Positions 27,787 to 37,049 of a stretch of 64,000 bases of DNA are shown piece after piece. The notes beneath the pieces are model-generated. The model was not told the origin of the DNA. It worked only from the letters and a program-made list of their open reading frames with translations, and made no database searches. The DNA is from Yinghuangia seranimata. GTDB taxonomy: Bacteria > Actinomycetota > Actinomycetes > Streptomycetales > Streptomycetaceae. Positions within the stretch are counted from its first letter, which is position 1; every line of letters starts with the position of its first letter. A program made the translations under genes and the position numbers. The stretch lies in the NCBI RefSeq assembly GCF_029953285.1, contig NZ_JASAOI010000023.1, forward strand, positions 186,001-250,000, given 5' to 3'.

Positions 27787-28725
27787 ATGCGGGCGACGGA
27801 CAAGCCCCCCGAAGGTTCGCGTGACGAGCACGCGGACCAGGCGCGGGACGCCGCGAAGGACAGGCGGAAACGGCGGCGGCACATGGCCGACCGGGCGAGC
27901 GTCCGCCGCGCCCGACGCGCAGCCGACTGGGGCAGGAGGAAGTATTCGGGGTCCTGGGCCGAGTACCTGCAGCAGCGCCTGACCGGGATGGATTTCCTCA
28001 ACCAGGCGACACTGTTGGCCGCCACGCTGCTGCTGTGCGCCGTCCCGTTCATGCTCATCACCGCCGCCCTGGCCGGGCGATCCGCGGTGACGGCGCTGAC
28101 GGAGCGGCTGGGGCTGAACCATCAGGCGGCCACCGACGTCGGCGACCTGTTCACCTCCTCGTCGGCGACGACCTCCGCGGTCACCGGGCTGTCGTGGGTC
28201 TTCTTCCTGGTCGCCGGGATGGCCGCGGCCACGTCGTTCCAGAGGCTGTACCAGGTGGCGTTCGGACTGCGTCCGCGGGGGGTGGGGGACCGGCTGCGCG
28301 CGCTGGTCTGGCTGGCCGTGGTCGCGGGCTGGATCGCACTCGGCACCTCGGCGGCCAAGGCGTTCTACTCGGCCGCGCCGGTCCTGTGGTGGATCGTCAA
28401 CGTCGCCGCGTTCATCGGGTTCTGGTGGTTCACCATGTGGTTCCTGCTGGCCGGGCGGGTCCCCTGGCGCAGGCTGGTGCCGTGCGCGGTCGCCACCGGC
28501 CTGTACTGGCTCGGCATGCTGATCGTCTTCCACTTCGTCTTCTCCGGCATGGTCATCGAGTACGACCAGAAGTACGGGCCGATCGGGGTGGTCTTCGCCC
28601 TGATGTCGTTCTTCATCGCGATCGGCGTCGTGATCACCCTGGGTGCGGCCACCGGCATGACGTGGCACGACCGCGGCATGTCGTGGAGGGCCGCGGCCAG
28701 GAAGCTGCGGCGGTCGTCATCGTGA
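27787..28725 (+). CDS. YihY/virulence-factor BrkB-family membrane protein
   Basis: 312 residues from MRATDKPPEGS, with GGAAGG before. The N-terminal 60 residues are highly basic (RRKRRRH); then six membrane helices, among them LLAATLLLCAVPFMLITAALAG and LVPCAVATGLYWLGMLIVFHF. The family was once called ribonuclease BN but is now seen as a membrane protein of unknown role. Its stop overlaps the next gene by 4 nt (GTGA). A second YihY-like gene lies at 37050. Confidence 0.8.
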   Translation: MRATDKPPEGSRDEHADQARDAAKDRRKRRRHMADRASVRRARRAADWGRRKYSGSWAEYLQQRLTGMDFLNQATLLAATLLLCAVPFMLITAALAGRSAVTALTERLGLNHQAATDVGDLFTSSSATTSAVTGLSWVFFLVAGMAAATSFQRLYQVAFGLRPRGVGDRLRALVWLAVVAGWIALGTSAAKAFYSAAPVLWWIVNVAAFIGFWWFTMWFLLAGRVPWRRLVPCAVATGLYWLGMLIVFHFVFSGMVIEYDQKYGPIGVVFALMSFFIAIGVVITLGAATGMTWHDRGMSWRAAARKLRRSSS

Positions 28726-29375
28726 CCGCCGGCGCGGGCACCGGTACGGCGGGGAAGGCCCTCGCCCAGCAGCGGCCGTCCTCGAGCAGGCTCACCTGGA
28801 GCGTCGTACGGGTGACCCTCTCGGTCGCCGCGCTGGTGGCGCTGTACTACGTGCTGCCGTTCGACCGCGCCTCCCAGCCGACCGTGGTCACCACGCTCCT
28901 GATCGGCCTGGCGGGCTTCGTCGTGCTGGTCGTGTTCCAGGTCCGCGCGATCATCCAGGCCTCGCACCCGCTGCTGCGGGCCGTCGAGGCGCTGTCGACG
29001 TGCGTGCCGTTCTTCCTGCTGCTGTTCGCCGCCACCTACGTCGCCCTGGCCGCGCTGTCGCCCGCGAGCTTCGGCGAGCCCCTGTCGCACAGCGACGCGG
29101 TCTACTTCACCGTCACGGTGTTCTCCACCGTGGGGTTCGGGGACATCACCGCGAAGACCGAGACGGCGCGGCTGGTGGTCACCGTGCAGATGATCGCCGA
29201 CCTGATCATCCTCGGTCTGGCCGTGAAAGTCATCGTCGAAGCGGTTCGCCGCGGCCGGCTGCCCAGGACCGACACCGGCGACAGCACGGGCCGCGGCGTC
29301 GCCGACAACGTCGGCGGAGACGGCACGGCCGCCGGAGACGACACCGATGCCGGAGACGACGGGGCCGGACCGTGA
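28722..29375 (+). CDS. two-pore-like K+ channel protein
   Basis: 217 residues from GTG 28722. Helices are at about 22-42, 48-66 and 80-104, then the pore loop with selectivity filter TVGFGD in SDAVYFTVTVFSTVGFGDITAKTETAR, then the last helix (VTVQMIADLIILGLAVKVIVEA). The filter places it with ion-channel (Ion_trans_2) proteins. The C-terminal tail is Gly/Asp-rich and has no RCK domain. Coupled by overlap to the YihY gene upstream, and followed by a further membrane gene. Confidence 0.85.
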   Translation: MTAGAGTGTAGKALAQQRPSSSRLTWSVVRVTLSVAALVALYYVLPFDRASQPTVVTTLLIGLAGFVVLVVFQVRAIIQASHPLLRAVEALSTCVPFFLLLFAATYVALAALSPASFGEPLSHSDAVYFTVTVFSTVGFGDITAKTETARLVVTVQMIADLIILGLAVKVIVEAVRRGRLPRTDTGDSTGRGVADNVGGDGTAAGDDTDAGDDGAGP

Positions 29376-29397
29376 CCCGAGTGGACGAGGACCGCTG

Positions 29398-30231
29398 ATG
29401 CGCACACACCACCGACACGACCACCACCACGGCCGGGGCGCCGGCGCGGCCGTGACGTTCGTCGACCACGTGGGCCCGCACGGGGCCGTGGTCCGGTGGG
29501 GGTCGCGGCGGCACCGCAAGCACCAGCGGCCCGCGACCGGGTCGACGTGGTGGGCGCCGCACGCCCGCGGCTGGTGGATCGCGGTGCTGTTCGCCGTCGG
29601 GTCGGCGCTGTTCGCGGTCGGGTCGATTCCCGCCTACTCCGACGCGGTCGGGGCGCGCTGGGACACCGTGACCTACTTCGTCGGATCGCTGTTCTTCACC
29701 TCGGCGTCGTTCCTGGCCTACCGGGAGGCGGTCGACGCCGCCCCGGCGGCGCGGTACCCGGCGCACGGGCGCGTCCTGGTGTGGCAGCCGGGCCGGATCG
29801 ACTGGTGGGCCACCGCGGTCCAGCTGGTCGGAACGGTGTACTTCAACGTCAGCACCGGCGTCGCGATGGGCGCCGACCTGTCCGCGGCGACCGCCCACCA
29901 GCACGTGTGGCGGCCCGACGCGATCGGCTCGGTCTGCTTCCTCGTCTCCAGCGTCCTGGCCTGGTACGAGGCGTGCCACGGCTGGGCCGCGTGGCGTCCG
30001 GCGTCCTGGGCGTGGTGGATCACCCTCGCCAACCTGGTCGGGTCCGTCGCGTTCGGCGTCTCCGCCGTCGCCGGGTACGTCGACCCGGTCACCGGCCAGG
30101 TCCGCAATGCGGCCGGCGCCGACGCGACGACCCTGATCGGCGCGATCTGCTTCCTGGTCGGCGCGGTCCTGCTGCTCCCGGAACGCACCGAGGAGACGCG
30201 CGCCGCGCAGGCGGAGGCCGCGAGCCGGTGA
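29398..30231 (+). CDS. multi-pass membrane protein of unknown family (YrhK-like features)
   Basis: 277 residues from MRTHHRHDHHHGRG, with GAGGA before. The His-rich N-terminus precedes about six Trp-rich membrane helices, with repeated patterns such as VGSALFAVGSIPAY, VGSLFFTSASFLAYREA, VGTVYFNVSTGVAM, GSVCFLVSSVLAWYEA and VGSVAFGVSAVAGY. The recurring hGShhFxhSS unit suggests internal duplication. It follows the K+-channel gene closely and probably belongs to the same operon. Confidence 0.65.
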   Translation: MRTHHRHDHHHGRGAGAAVTFVDHVGPHGAVVRWGSRRHRKHQRPATGSTWWAPHARGWWIAVLFAVGSALFAVGSIPAYSDAVGARWDTVTYFVGSLFFTSASFLAYREAVDAAPAARYPAHGRVLVWQPGRIDWWATAVQLVGTVYFNVSTGVAMGADLSAATAHQHVWRPDAIGSVCFLVSSVLAWYEACHGWAAWRPASWAWWITLANLVGSVAFGVSAVAGYVDPVTGQVRNAAGADATTLIGAICFLVGAVLLLPERTEETRAAQAEAASR

Positions 30232-30306
30232 CGAGGGCCCCGCGGGCGGCGGTCCGACGGCCGCGCGCCGCCACCGTGCCGGCGGGCCGCGGCCCCGGCC
30301 ACCTGG

Positions 30307-31395
30307 TCACCCGCTGGCGCCGGCCGTCGCCGAGGACTGCGGACGGGCGGCGGCCGCCCGGCGCTTCGCCAGCATCGTCGCCAGGTACGTCACCAGCACC
30401 GCGATCGCGACGCCCGCGAAGGTGAACGCCACGCGCCGGGCCTCCTCGGCGAGGTCGGTCGGGTGCGGCATGCCCTCGGCGATGAGCACGGTCGCCGCGA
30501 CCGCGGCGACGTACCAGGTGTAGCCCACGGCGCGGATCGCGCCGGCGAGCCCGCCCACGATGACGATGACGACGCCGAGCGCGATCTTGTTGTCGACGGC
30601 CAGCAGGAACACCGACGCCACCACGGCGCCGATGATCGCGCCGGCCAGGCGCTGCAGCGCGGTCACGGTCGACTGCTGCAGGCTCGGCTGCATCGCGATC
30701 AGCGCGGCCACCGGCATCCAGTCGGCGTTGTCGAGGCCGAACCCGAACGCGATCGCCACCGCGGCGGCGACCGCGACGGCGCGGATCACGCAGTACAGGA
30801 CGACCGGCCGGGACAGCGGCACGGGTGTGGTGTCGCCGGGCAGCAGTTCCGCGCCGGTCTGCTGCCGGTCGGAGCGGCCGGTGGCCAGCCACATGACGCC
30901 GATCCACCCGATCATGACCGCCGAGCCGATCGCCCAGGCCGCGGCCTGCGGCCAGGCGCCGGTGTGGACGTGGTCGGCGGCGTAGCCGCCGGGCAGCGCG
31001 ACCGCGATGAGGAACCAGACGTTGAGCAGCAGCGCGGCGGTGAACCGGTGCTTGCCGTATTTCACCGCGAGGCTCGCGGCCAGCGTGACGGCGAACGCGC
31101 CCAGCGTCACCCACCCCCACGCCTGGGAGCCGAGCCAGTAGCCGAACGCCGTGAGCAGTGCGCCGGCGGCGGTGACGCAGGCCAGCCGTGGCGCCCGGTA
31201 GCCGTATCGCCCGCCGGGGTCGCACAGGCCGGTGAACAGCGCACCGAGCGCGACGCCGACGAAGTACTTCTCCTCGCCGAGCGCGCCCAGGACGATCAAC
31301 GGGAGCAGCATCACCAGCAGGACGGAGACGCCCCGGCGTAGGTTGAAGCCCTGCCGGTTGATCGCGAACACGTCCGCCAGGCGGATCTCGGTCAT
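30307..31395 (-). CDS. FUSC-family (fusaric-acid-resistance-like) membrane protein
   Basis: 362 residues from MTEIRLADVFAINRQGFNLRR, preceded by GCGGAGGTGTTCC. About ten membrane helices form two clusters (about 25-170 and 215-345). QSTVTALQRLAGAIIGAVVASV is the family helix. Such proteins export aromatic or organic acids or form envelope channels. It converges on the membrane gene at 29398. A second, larger FUSC protein lies at 59871. Confidence 0.75.
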   Translation of the reverse strand: MTEIRLADVFAINRQGFNLRRGVSVLLVMLLPLIVLGALGEEKYFVGVALGALFTGLCDPGGRYGYRAPRLACVTAAGALLTAFGYWLGSQAWGWVTLGAFAVTLAASLAVKYGKHRFTAALLLNVWFLIAVALPGGYAADHVHTGAWPQAAAWAIGSAVMIGWIGVMWLATGRSDRQQTGAELLPGDTTPVPLSRPVVLYCVIRAVAVAAAVAIAFGFGLDNADWMPVAALIAMQPSLQQSTVTALQRLAGAIIGAVVASVFLLAVDNKIALGVVIVIVGGLAGAIRAVGYTWYVAAVAATVLIAEGMPHPTDLAEEARRVAFTFAGVAIAVLVTYLATMLAKRRAAAARPQSSATAGASG

Positions 31396-31693
31396 CACGG
31401 AACACCTCCGCACGGTTCGATGACCGGCTCGGGCTCCTCGGGATCCCGGCCGTGCAGCGTTCACGGGCGGACGGAGCCCTCCCTGCGAGCGTCTCCCGCG
31501 CAGCGCCCGCGCGCGACTTTTCCCGGGGCGGCCCCGGGGCGGCCCCGGGCGGCCCTGCGGTGTCGTGGACGCGGTCGGGCGGTTCCGCTGCGCCACACCG
31601 GACGGATCGCCGGATTTGTCGCATATCGCGCCTAGGGTGGGTCGCAACGCGGCCGGAACGGGAAGAGCGGCCCCGTCCGGGCCGGGAGGCCGC

Positions 31694-34621
31694 ATGACGT
31701 CACGGGCTTTCTCCAGCATGCGGGCGCGGGTCTGCGTCCTGGCGTCCGCGGTCGCGCTGATCGGCTCCCTGGCGGGCTGCGGTACCCACCGTCAGCACAC
31801 GCCGCAGCCGAGTGCCTGGCGCAAGGTCATGGCCATGACCGGCCCCGACGGCGAGGTCTCCAAGGAGATGGCGCTGGCGGCGTTCGCCACGGTGTACGGG
31901 CCGCTGCCCGGAGTTCCGCCGGTCTCCGGGGAACGCAGGGAGCTCACGTCGGGGTCGACCGCGCTGCGCTGGATCGCCGCCAAGTGGCAGGAGATCACGC
32001 CCGAGCAGCGGGCCGCGGTCAGTGACGCGATCGGGCGCGACGAGCTGCCGGACGACACGGATACCGGCGGCACGAAAGGCACGGCCCGTCCGCTCGGGAC
32101 GCCTGGCGACTTCCCGAACGACGCGTCCTGCCCGAAGGCCAACCCCGGCAGCGCCGCCTTGAGGAAGGAACTCGTCGGCTTCTGGGCGACTCTCGCACCG
32201 ACCCTGGGGCTGAAGACCGTCGCGCCGAACTTCGGTGCCTGCGTCTCGGCGAAGCAGAAGACCCTTTCCCCCAAGCCGGGTTCCGGGGCGGGGCCGGTGG
32301 TCGTCCAGGCGGACGCGTGGGCCTGGGTCGCCGGCGGCGTTCCACAGTGTCAGATCACCTTCTACCCCGCGTTCTTCACCTCCGGCAACGAACGCTTCGC
32401 GACCATGTTCCACGAGCTCACCCACTGCGCCCAGGGGCTGGTCGTCACCCCCCGGAAGGCGTACGAGAACATCCCGGCCTGGGTGCTGGAAGGGCTCGCC
32501 CGCTGGGTCGAGGGCAAGCTGGTCGGACACTCCGCGGACTACGCCGCGCTGTGGGAGACGTACCTCCGCGACACCGGCACGCCGCTCAGCAGGCAGTCCG
32601 ATGAGGCCATGGGCTTCTGGTGGGAGTTGGACTACCGCGGCGTCGACGTGTTCAACCGCTTCGTCCCGGTGGTCAAGGCCTCGGCCGACGTGGTCGACAG
32701 GCGCGACGCCGCGGCGTTCACCGCGGCGTTGGGTGCCAACGCCGACGACATCCGGCAGAGCTGGCCCGCCAGTTACACACGCGACGCCGTGCGCGGTGCG
32801 CCGTGGACGACGAAGGGCGCGGACATCACCGGTACCAAGGCGACGCTCGGTCGGCCGTCGCCCGTCGCCGACGCCCAGACCGGCAGGATCACCTCGGGGC
32901 GGTTGGGCGTCGAGCTGACGGCCCTGGACGTCAAGGCGGAGGTGCTGCAGTTCACCGAGAAAGGGGGCAGCAGCCCGTACGGCCGGTTCGGACCGGGCAC
33001 CACCGGCGACTTCGTCTTCCCCCAGGCCCTGACGACGGTGTTCTGCACGCTCGGATCGGCCTGCACGTGCCCCAGCGACACACCGGGGGCGGGCACCCGG
33101 TTCCAGCCCATCGCGAAGGGCCACGCGTACCTCGGCATCACCGGGGGCGTCAACACCGCCACCCTCGAGTACTCCGGCACGAGCCTCAAGGCCTTCTGCG
33201 GTCCGCGGAAGGAGAAGCCGCCCGCCGGCACCCCGGGCGCCGGTCAGGGGCCGTTCCCTCCAGGGCCCGTGCTCGGCTGCCAACCGCCGAACCCGCGGCC
33301 GCAGTCGCGCCCGGCCCCCGCGGGCACCGTGGGGCGGGCGGTTCCCCTGTCCCCGTCGGCCCCGTTGCGTGAGGGCGAGAGCTGCGGCACCGGTGGCAGC
33401 AACGGCGACCCGCACCTGGTGACGTTCGACAATCTGCGCTACGACCTGCAGTCCGTCGGCGAGTTCACCCTCGCGCGGTCGTCGGACGACGGGCTGCTGG
33501 TGCAGGCCCGGCAGAAGGCGTACCCGGGCCTTGCCACGGTGAGCGTCAACAGCGCGCTGGCCGCCGATGTCGCGGGGGACCGGGTGGGCCTGTACCTGAC
33601 GCCCCACCCGGAGGTGGTCGAGGCGCACCTGAACGGGGCCGTGGTCACCCCGCCCGCCGGCGACACCGCGCTGCCGCACGGCGGGGTGCTGACGAAGCTC
33701 GGCGAGGGCACCGCGACGCTGTACAGCGTCACGTGGCCCGACGGCAGGCGCCTGCACGTCTCGACCGTCGGCGCGTTCGGCCTCAAGGCGGACGTGGTCG
33801 TGCCGTCGTCCCGGAAGGGCCGGATGGAGGGCCTGCTGGGGAACTTCGACGGCGACCCCGGCAACGACCTGGACCTCGGCGGCGGTCGGACGCTGACGGT
33901 TCCCGCCGGGCCCGCCGACCTGCACGGGGCGTACGCCGACCGGTGGCGCATCACGCAGGAAGCCTCGTTGTTCGACTACGGGCCGGGGGAGTCGACGGCG
34001 ACGTTCACCGACCGCGGCTTCCCCAAGCCGGTCACCGCGCTGCCGGGACGCGACCAGGCCGAGGCGACGTGCCGGGCCTCGGGGGTGACGGACCCGCTGG
34101 TCGTCGAGGAGTGCGTCCTGGACGTGGCACTGACCGGGCGCCCCGAGTTCGCCGCCGCGGCCGCGGCGCAGCAAGCGTTCCAGACGGCCGTGCGGCGCAC
34201 CGAGACCACGGCCGACGGGACGCCGGTTCCGCCCGAATGCCTCGCCGCCGAGGGCGACGTCTCCCGCGCCCTGTTCGATGTGAAGATCGGGGACACGATC
34301 GGGGCAGGCGGCGCCGTTCCCTGCGCCGGCGCCATGCCGTCCGGTTCCCCCTTGCACGAGCTGGTCTTCGCCGGCGAGGCCGGGCAGACGGTCACGCTCA
34401 CCCATGTGCCCGGCGGCGACTGCCGCCTCCAGTGGCGGCTCTACCAGGACTTCTACGACCCCGACCAGCCCGTTCCCGTGCCGCCGCTGCTGGGCCCGGT
34501 CTCGGTCTGCGAGGACCTCGGCGCGGTCACGCTCCCGGGGAGCACGCTCTACGCGATCGTCGTCGAGAACCCGGACCCGGCGATCCCGGGAACGTACGGG
34601 TTCACGCTCACCGCCGGGTGA
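31694..34621 (+). CDS. large lipoprotein: zincin metallopeptidase-like domain plus von Willebrand D-like domain
   Basis: 975 residues from ATG 31694, with GGGAGG before. The lipobox LAGC (Cys 29) anchors it outside the membrane. HELTH (residues 240-244) in RFATMFHELTHCAQG, with a downstream Glu in NIPAWVLEGLARWVEG (Glu 266), forms a gluzincin-like zinc site. A Pro-rich linker precedes a VWD-like domain beginning SNGDPHLVTFDNLRYDLQSVGEFTL (about residue 568) and continuing to GNFDGDPGNDL. Cysteines are frequent around the domain edges. A strong terminator follows. It could act on wall or matrix proteins; no substrate is evident. Confidence 0.8.
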   Translation: MTSRAFSSMRARVCVLASAVALIGSLAGCGTHRQHTPQPSAWRKVMAMTGPDGEVSKEMALAAFATVYGPLPGVPPVSGERRELTSGSTALRWIAAKWQEITPEQRAAVSDAIGRDELPDDTDTGGTKGTARPLGTPGDFPNDASCPKANPGSAALRKELVGFWATLAPTLGLKTVAPNFGACVSAKQKTLSPKPGSGAGPVVVQADAWAWVAGGVPQCQITFYPAFFTSGNERFATMFHELTHCAQGLVVTPRKAYENIPAWVLEGLARWVEGKLVGHSADYAALWETYLRDTGTPLSRQSDEAMGFWWELDYRGVDVFNRFVPVVKASADVVDRRDAAAFTAALGANADDIRQSWPASYTRDAVRGAPWTTKGADITGTKATLGRPSPVADAQTGRITSGRLGVELTALDVKAEVLQFTEKGGSSPYGRFGPGTTGDFVFPQALTTVFCTLGSACTCPSDTPGAGTRFQPIAKGHAYLGITGGVNTATLEYSGTSLKAFCGPRKEKPPAGTPGAGQGPFPPGPVLGCQPPNPRPQSRPAPAGTVGRAVPLSPSAPLREGESCGTGGSNGDPHLVTFDNLRYDLQSVGEFTLARSSDDGLLVQARQKAYPGLATVSVNSALAADVAGDRVGLYLTPHPEVVEAHLNGAVVTPPAGDTALPHGGVLTKLGEGTATLYSVTWPDGRRLHVSTVGAFGLKADVVVPSSRKGRMEGLLGNFDGDPGNDLDLGGGRTLTVPAGPADLHGAYADRWRITQEASLFDYGPGESTATFTDRGFPKPVTALPGRDQAEATCRASGVTDPLVVEECVLDVALTGRPEFAAAAAAQQAFQTAVRRTETTADGTPVPPECLAAEGDVSRALFDVKIGDTIGAGGAVPCAGAMPSGSPLHELVFAGEAGQTVTLTHVPGGDCRLQWRLYQDFYDPDQPVPVPPLLGPVSVCEDLGAVTLPGSTLYAIVVENPDPAIPGTYGFTLTAG

Positions 34622-34622
34622 C

Positions 34623-34649
34623 GCCGCCGCGGGCGCGGCCCGCGGCGGC
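34623..34649. terminator. bidirectional terminator, 12-bp perfect stem
   Basis: GCCGCCGCGGGC (34623-34634) pairs with GCCCGCGGCGGC (34638-34649) around GCG. It begins one base after the lipoprotein stop and lies before the convergent alpha/beta-hydrolase stop. Confidence 0.75.
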
Positions 34650-34661
34650 GCCGGAGGTCGG

Positions 34662-35405
34662 CTAGGCCAGGTGCCGGGCGAGGAACCGGGCCGCGGCGTC
34701 GCCCGCGTGGTCCGGGGTGCCGGTGTGACCGCCCATGTTGGCGGTCAGGGTCTTCTCCTTCGAGCCGAAGGCGTCGAACAGGTCCAGGGCCGCCTGGCGG
34801 TCGTTGTGCTCGTCGTCCCACTGCAGCAGGACGTGGAGGGGGACGGTGACCCGCCGGGCCTCCTCGACGATGCCGCGCGGGACGACGCTCCCGGCGAACA
34901 GCACGGCGGCCGCGATGCGCGGTTCGACCGCCGCCATCCGGACGCCGAGGGAGACCACCCCGCCCGAGTACCCGACGGGGCCGCCGATTTCGGGCAGCGC
35001 GAGGAGGGCGTCCAAGGCGGCCCGCCATTCCGGGGCCGCCTGGTCGACGAGCGGGAGGACGAGGGCGTCGACGACGTCGTCGCCGACCGGCTCGCCGGCC
35101 TGCACGGCCCGGCGCAGGTCGGCGCGGGCCCGCTCGGCGTCGGGCAGGCGGGGCCGGTCGCCGCATCCGGGGAGTTCGAGGGCGGCCGCGGCGAAGCCGT
35201 CCCCCGCGCAGTGCCGGGCCCGGGCCGCCAGCCGGGGGTGCATCGTCCGCAGCCCCAGTCCGCCGGGCTGGCCGAGCAGGACCAGCGGGGCCGGCGCCGC
35301 TGCGGTTGCGGAGGCGGGCGTCCACAGGACGCCGGGGATGCCGTCGAGGGTGAAGTCGCGTTCCAGGACGCCGTCGTCGAGGCGCTTCTCGGAGGTGAAT
35401 CGCAT
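34662..35405 (-). CDS. alpha/beta hydrolase (dienelactone-hydrolase-like)
   Basis: 247 residues from MRFTSEKRLDDGVLERDFTL. The nucleophile elbow is GYSGG (Ser near residue 150, in PVGYSGGVVSLGVRMAAVEP), the acid is in LLQWDDEHNDR and the C-terminal His is likely in MGGHTGTP. The arrangement follows dienelactone hydrolases and related esterases. It converges on the lipoprotein gene, with a strong terminator between. Confidence 0.78.
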   Translation of the reverse strand: MRFTSEKRLDDGVLERDFTLDGIPGVLWTPASATAAAPAPLVLLGQPGGLGLRTMHPRLAARARHCAGDGFAAAALELPGCGDRPRLPDAERARADLRRAVQAGEPVGDDVVDALVLPLVDQAAPEWRAALDALLALPEIGGPVGYSGGVVSLGVRMAAVEPRIAAAVLFAGSVVPRGIVEEARRVTVPLHVLLQWDDEHNDRQAALDLFDAFGSKEKTLTANMGGHTGTPDHAGDAAARFLARHLA

Positions 35406-35717
35406 GGTCGTGCCCTTCGGGAGTTCGCGTGAAGCGGCGCTCCCGGACGACCTATCGCCCGACCGTGACCCCGGAGGGGAGCACCCATGTCGTTACTGCG
35501 TTCACGGGTACCACCTCCTCGTTCTCTCGCACGGCCTCCGGGACGGTAGCAGCGGCCGGCCGTGGTCCGCCAACGGGTTTCCGCGGGTGGCCGTCCGGCC
35601 ACGGGTGCCGCCGTCGGGGGCGCTGCGCCGGGAGGAGGAATGTCGCGCGTGTCCCCGGGCCCGTCCCGCCGGGCTCGGGTAGACCGGGACGGGCCCGTAC
35701 GAGCGTGGAGGAACGTC
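35406..35717. other. 312-bp interval between divergent genes
   Basis: The interval separates the alpha/beta hydrolase and the GH3 gene. It holds only a 20-codon frame at 35487-35549 with a strong ribosome site (listed separately) and no clear dyad. Confidence 0.4.
35487..35549 (+). CDS. possible 20-residue leader peptide
   Basis: ATG 35487 follows GGAGGGGAG at seven bases. The peptide is MSLLRSRVPPPRSLARPPGR, very basic and Pro-rich. Within it the mRNA reads ACCACCTCCTCG, which is close to the 16S anti-Shine-Dalgarno tail and could pair with ribosome sites downstream. It could be a regulatory leader for the GH3 gene or chance; there is no comparative support. Confidence 0.25.
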   Translation: MSLLRSRVPPPRSLARPPGR

Positions 35718-36866
35718 ATGGACCAGCCCGGGAACCCGTCCCCTCGAAACCTGCTGTCCCGCCGGACGCTGCTCGCCGGGGCCGGGGTGGCCACGGCGGC
35801 GGGCCTGGGCGTCGCCGTGCCGGCGGAGGCCGTGTCGGGGACGCCGGTCCCCGAGCCGTGCCTGACCGCGCGGCAGCAGGCCGCCCAGCGGGTGGTGTTC
35901 TCCTACCCCGGCACCACGGTGCCGCAGAGCCTGCTCGACCTGATCGCCGCGGGCCTGTGCGGCGGGGTCATCCTGTTCGGCGAGAACGTCTCGAGCCTGA
36001 GCCAGGTCACCGCCGCGGTGGGGCTGATGCACGAGGCCAACGCGAGCAGCCCGGTCAAGGCGCCGCTGCTGGTGATGACCGACCAGGAAGGCGGCAAGGT
36101 CCGCCGGCTGCCCGGCGGGCCGGTCCCGACCGCGAAGCAGATCGGCGAGTCGCCCGACCCCGCGGCGGCCGCCGCCGACGCCGGACAGGTCGCGGGCCGG
36201 CTCCTGCGCGGCGCGGGACTGAACGTCAACCTGGCGCCCGTGCTCGACGTCTTCCGCACCCCGGGCGACTTCGAGGACCAGTTCCAGCGCTCGTTCAGCA
36301 TGGACCCGAACGTGGTCGCGCTCTGCGGCCGCTCCTTCGTCGCCGCGCAGCAGGACGAGCGCGTCGCCGCCACCGCCAAGCACTTCCCGGGCCTGGGGCC
36401 CGCGACGGCCCAGCAGAACACCGACCTGGGCCCGGTCACCCTCGGCACCTCGCGGGCCGACCTGCGGCGCATCGACGAACTCCCGTACGACGCGGCGGTT
36501 CACGCGGGCGTGAAACTGGTCATGCTCTCCTGGGCGGTCTACACCGGCCTGGACCCGGAGCTTCCGGCGGGCCTGTCCCCGACGGTCATCGACGGGGAAC
36601 TCCGCCGCCGGCACGGCTTCCACGGCGTCACCATCACCGACGCCATCAACGCCGGAGCCCTCGACGCCTTCGGCACGCCGCCGCAGAACGCCGTCACCGC
36701 CGCGGCCGCCGGGATGGACCTGATCCTGGAGGCCACGCGCGACGTGTCCAACGGCCAGGCCGTCGTCGACTCCCTGGCCGCGGCCCTGACCGACGGCACC
36801 CTGAACCGGCACCGGTCCGACGCGGCCCTCCACCGGATCCTCCAGCTGCGCGCCACGCTGGCCTGA
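35718..36866 (+). CDS. Tat-exported glycoside hydrolase family 3 (NagZ-like) protein
   Basis: 382 residues from ATG 35718, with GGAGG before. A Tat signal (SRRTLLAGAGVATAAGLGVAV) leads to a GH3 barrel: TDQEGG (about 118-123), NLAPVLDV, KHFPG (about 218) and the region TITDAINAGAL, where the catalytic Asp sits. This matches beta-N-acetylhexosaminidases of the NagZ type, except that the canonical SDD motif is TDA. It probably removes terminal GlcNAc from wall or exogenous chitin fragments. Confidence 0.85.
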   Translation: MDQPGNPSPRNLLSRRTLLAGAGVATAAGLGVAVPAEAVSGTPVPEPCLTARQQAAQRVVFSYPGTTVPQSLLDLIAAGLCGGVILFGENVSSLSQVTAAVGLMHEANASSPVKAPLLVMTDQEGGKVRRLPGGPVPTAKQIGESPDPAAAAADAGQVAGRLLRGAGLNVNLAPVLDVFRTPGDFEDQFQRSFSMDPNVVALCGRSFVAAQQDERVAATAKHFPGLGPATAQQNTDLGPVTLGTSRADLRRIDELPYDAAVHAGVKLVMLSWAVYTGLDPELPAGLSPTVIDGELRRRHGFHGVTITDAINAGALDAFGTPPQNAVTAAAAGMDLILEATRDVSNGQAVVDSLAAALTDGTLNRHRSDAALHRILQLRATLA

Positions 36867-37049
36867 CGGCTCCGCCGCGCGGCGGGTTGACGGGGCAGAG
36901 CGGGACATATCGGTCAGGATGGGGGCGGCGGCGATCCGAGGCACGGGACGGACGATCCGTACGGGTGCCGGCCGGGTTCGTCCGGCCTTCGTCGACGGCG
37001 CCCCGCCCCTGCGACCCCGGAGGCTCAAACGACTCGGTTCAGCCGCGAA

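Noticed and set aside
31700-34405. A roughly 900-codon open frame on the minus strand opposite the zincin-VWD lipoprotein
   Set aside because: It is an antisense shadow. The codon use is wrong (Arg/Gly/Val-rich from GC-skewed third positions), there is no ribosome site, and the plus-strand protein has clear domains.
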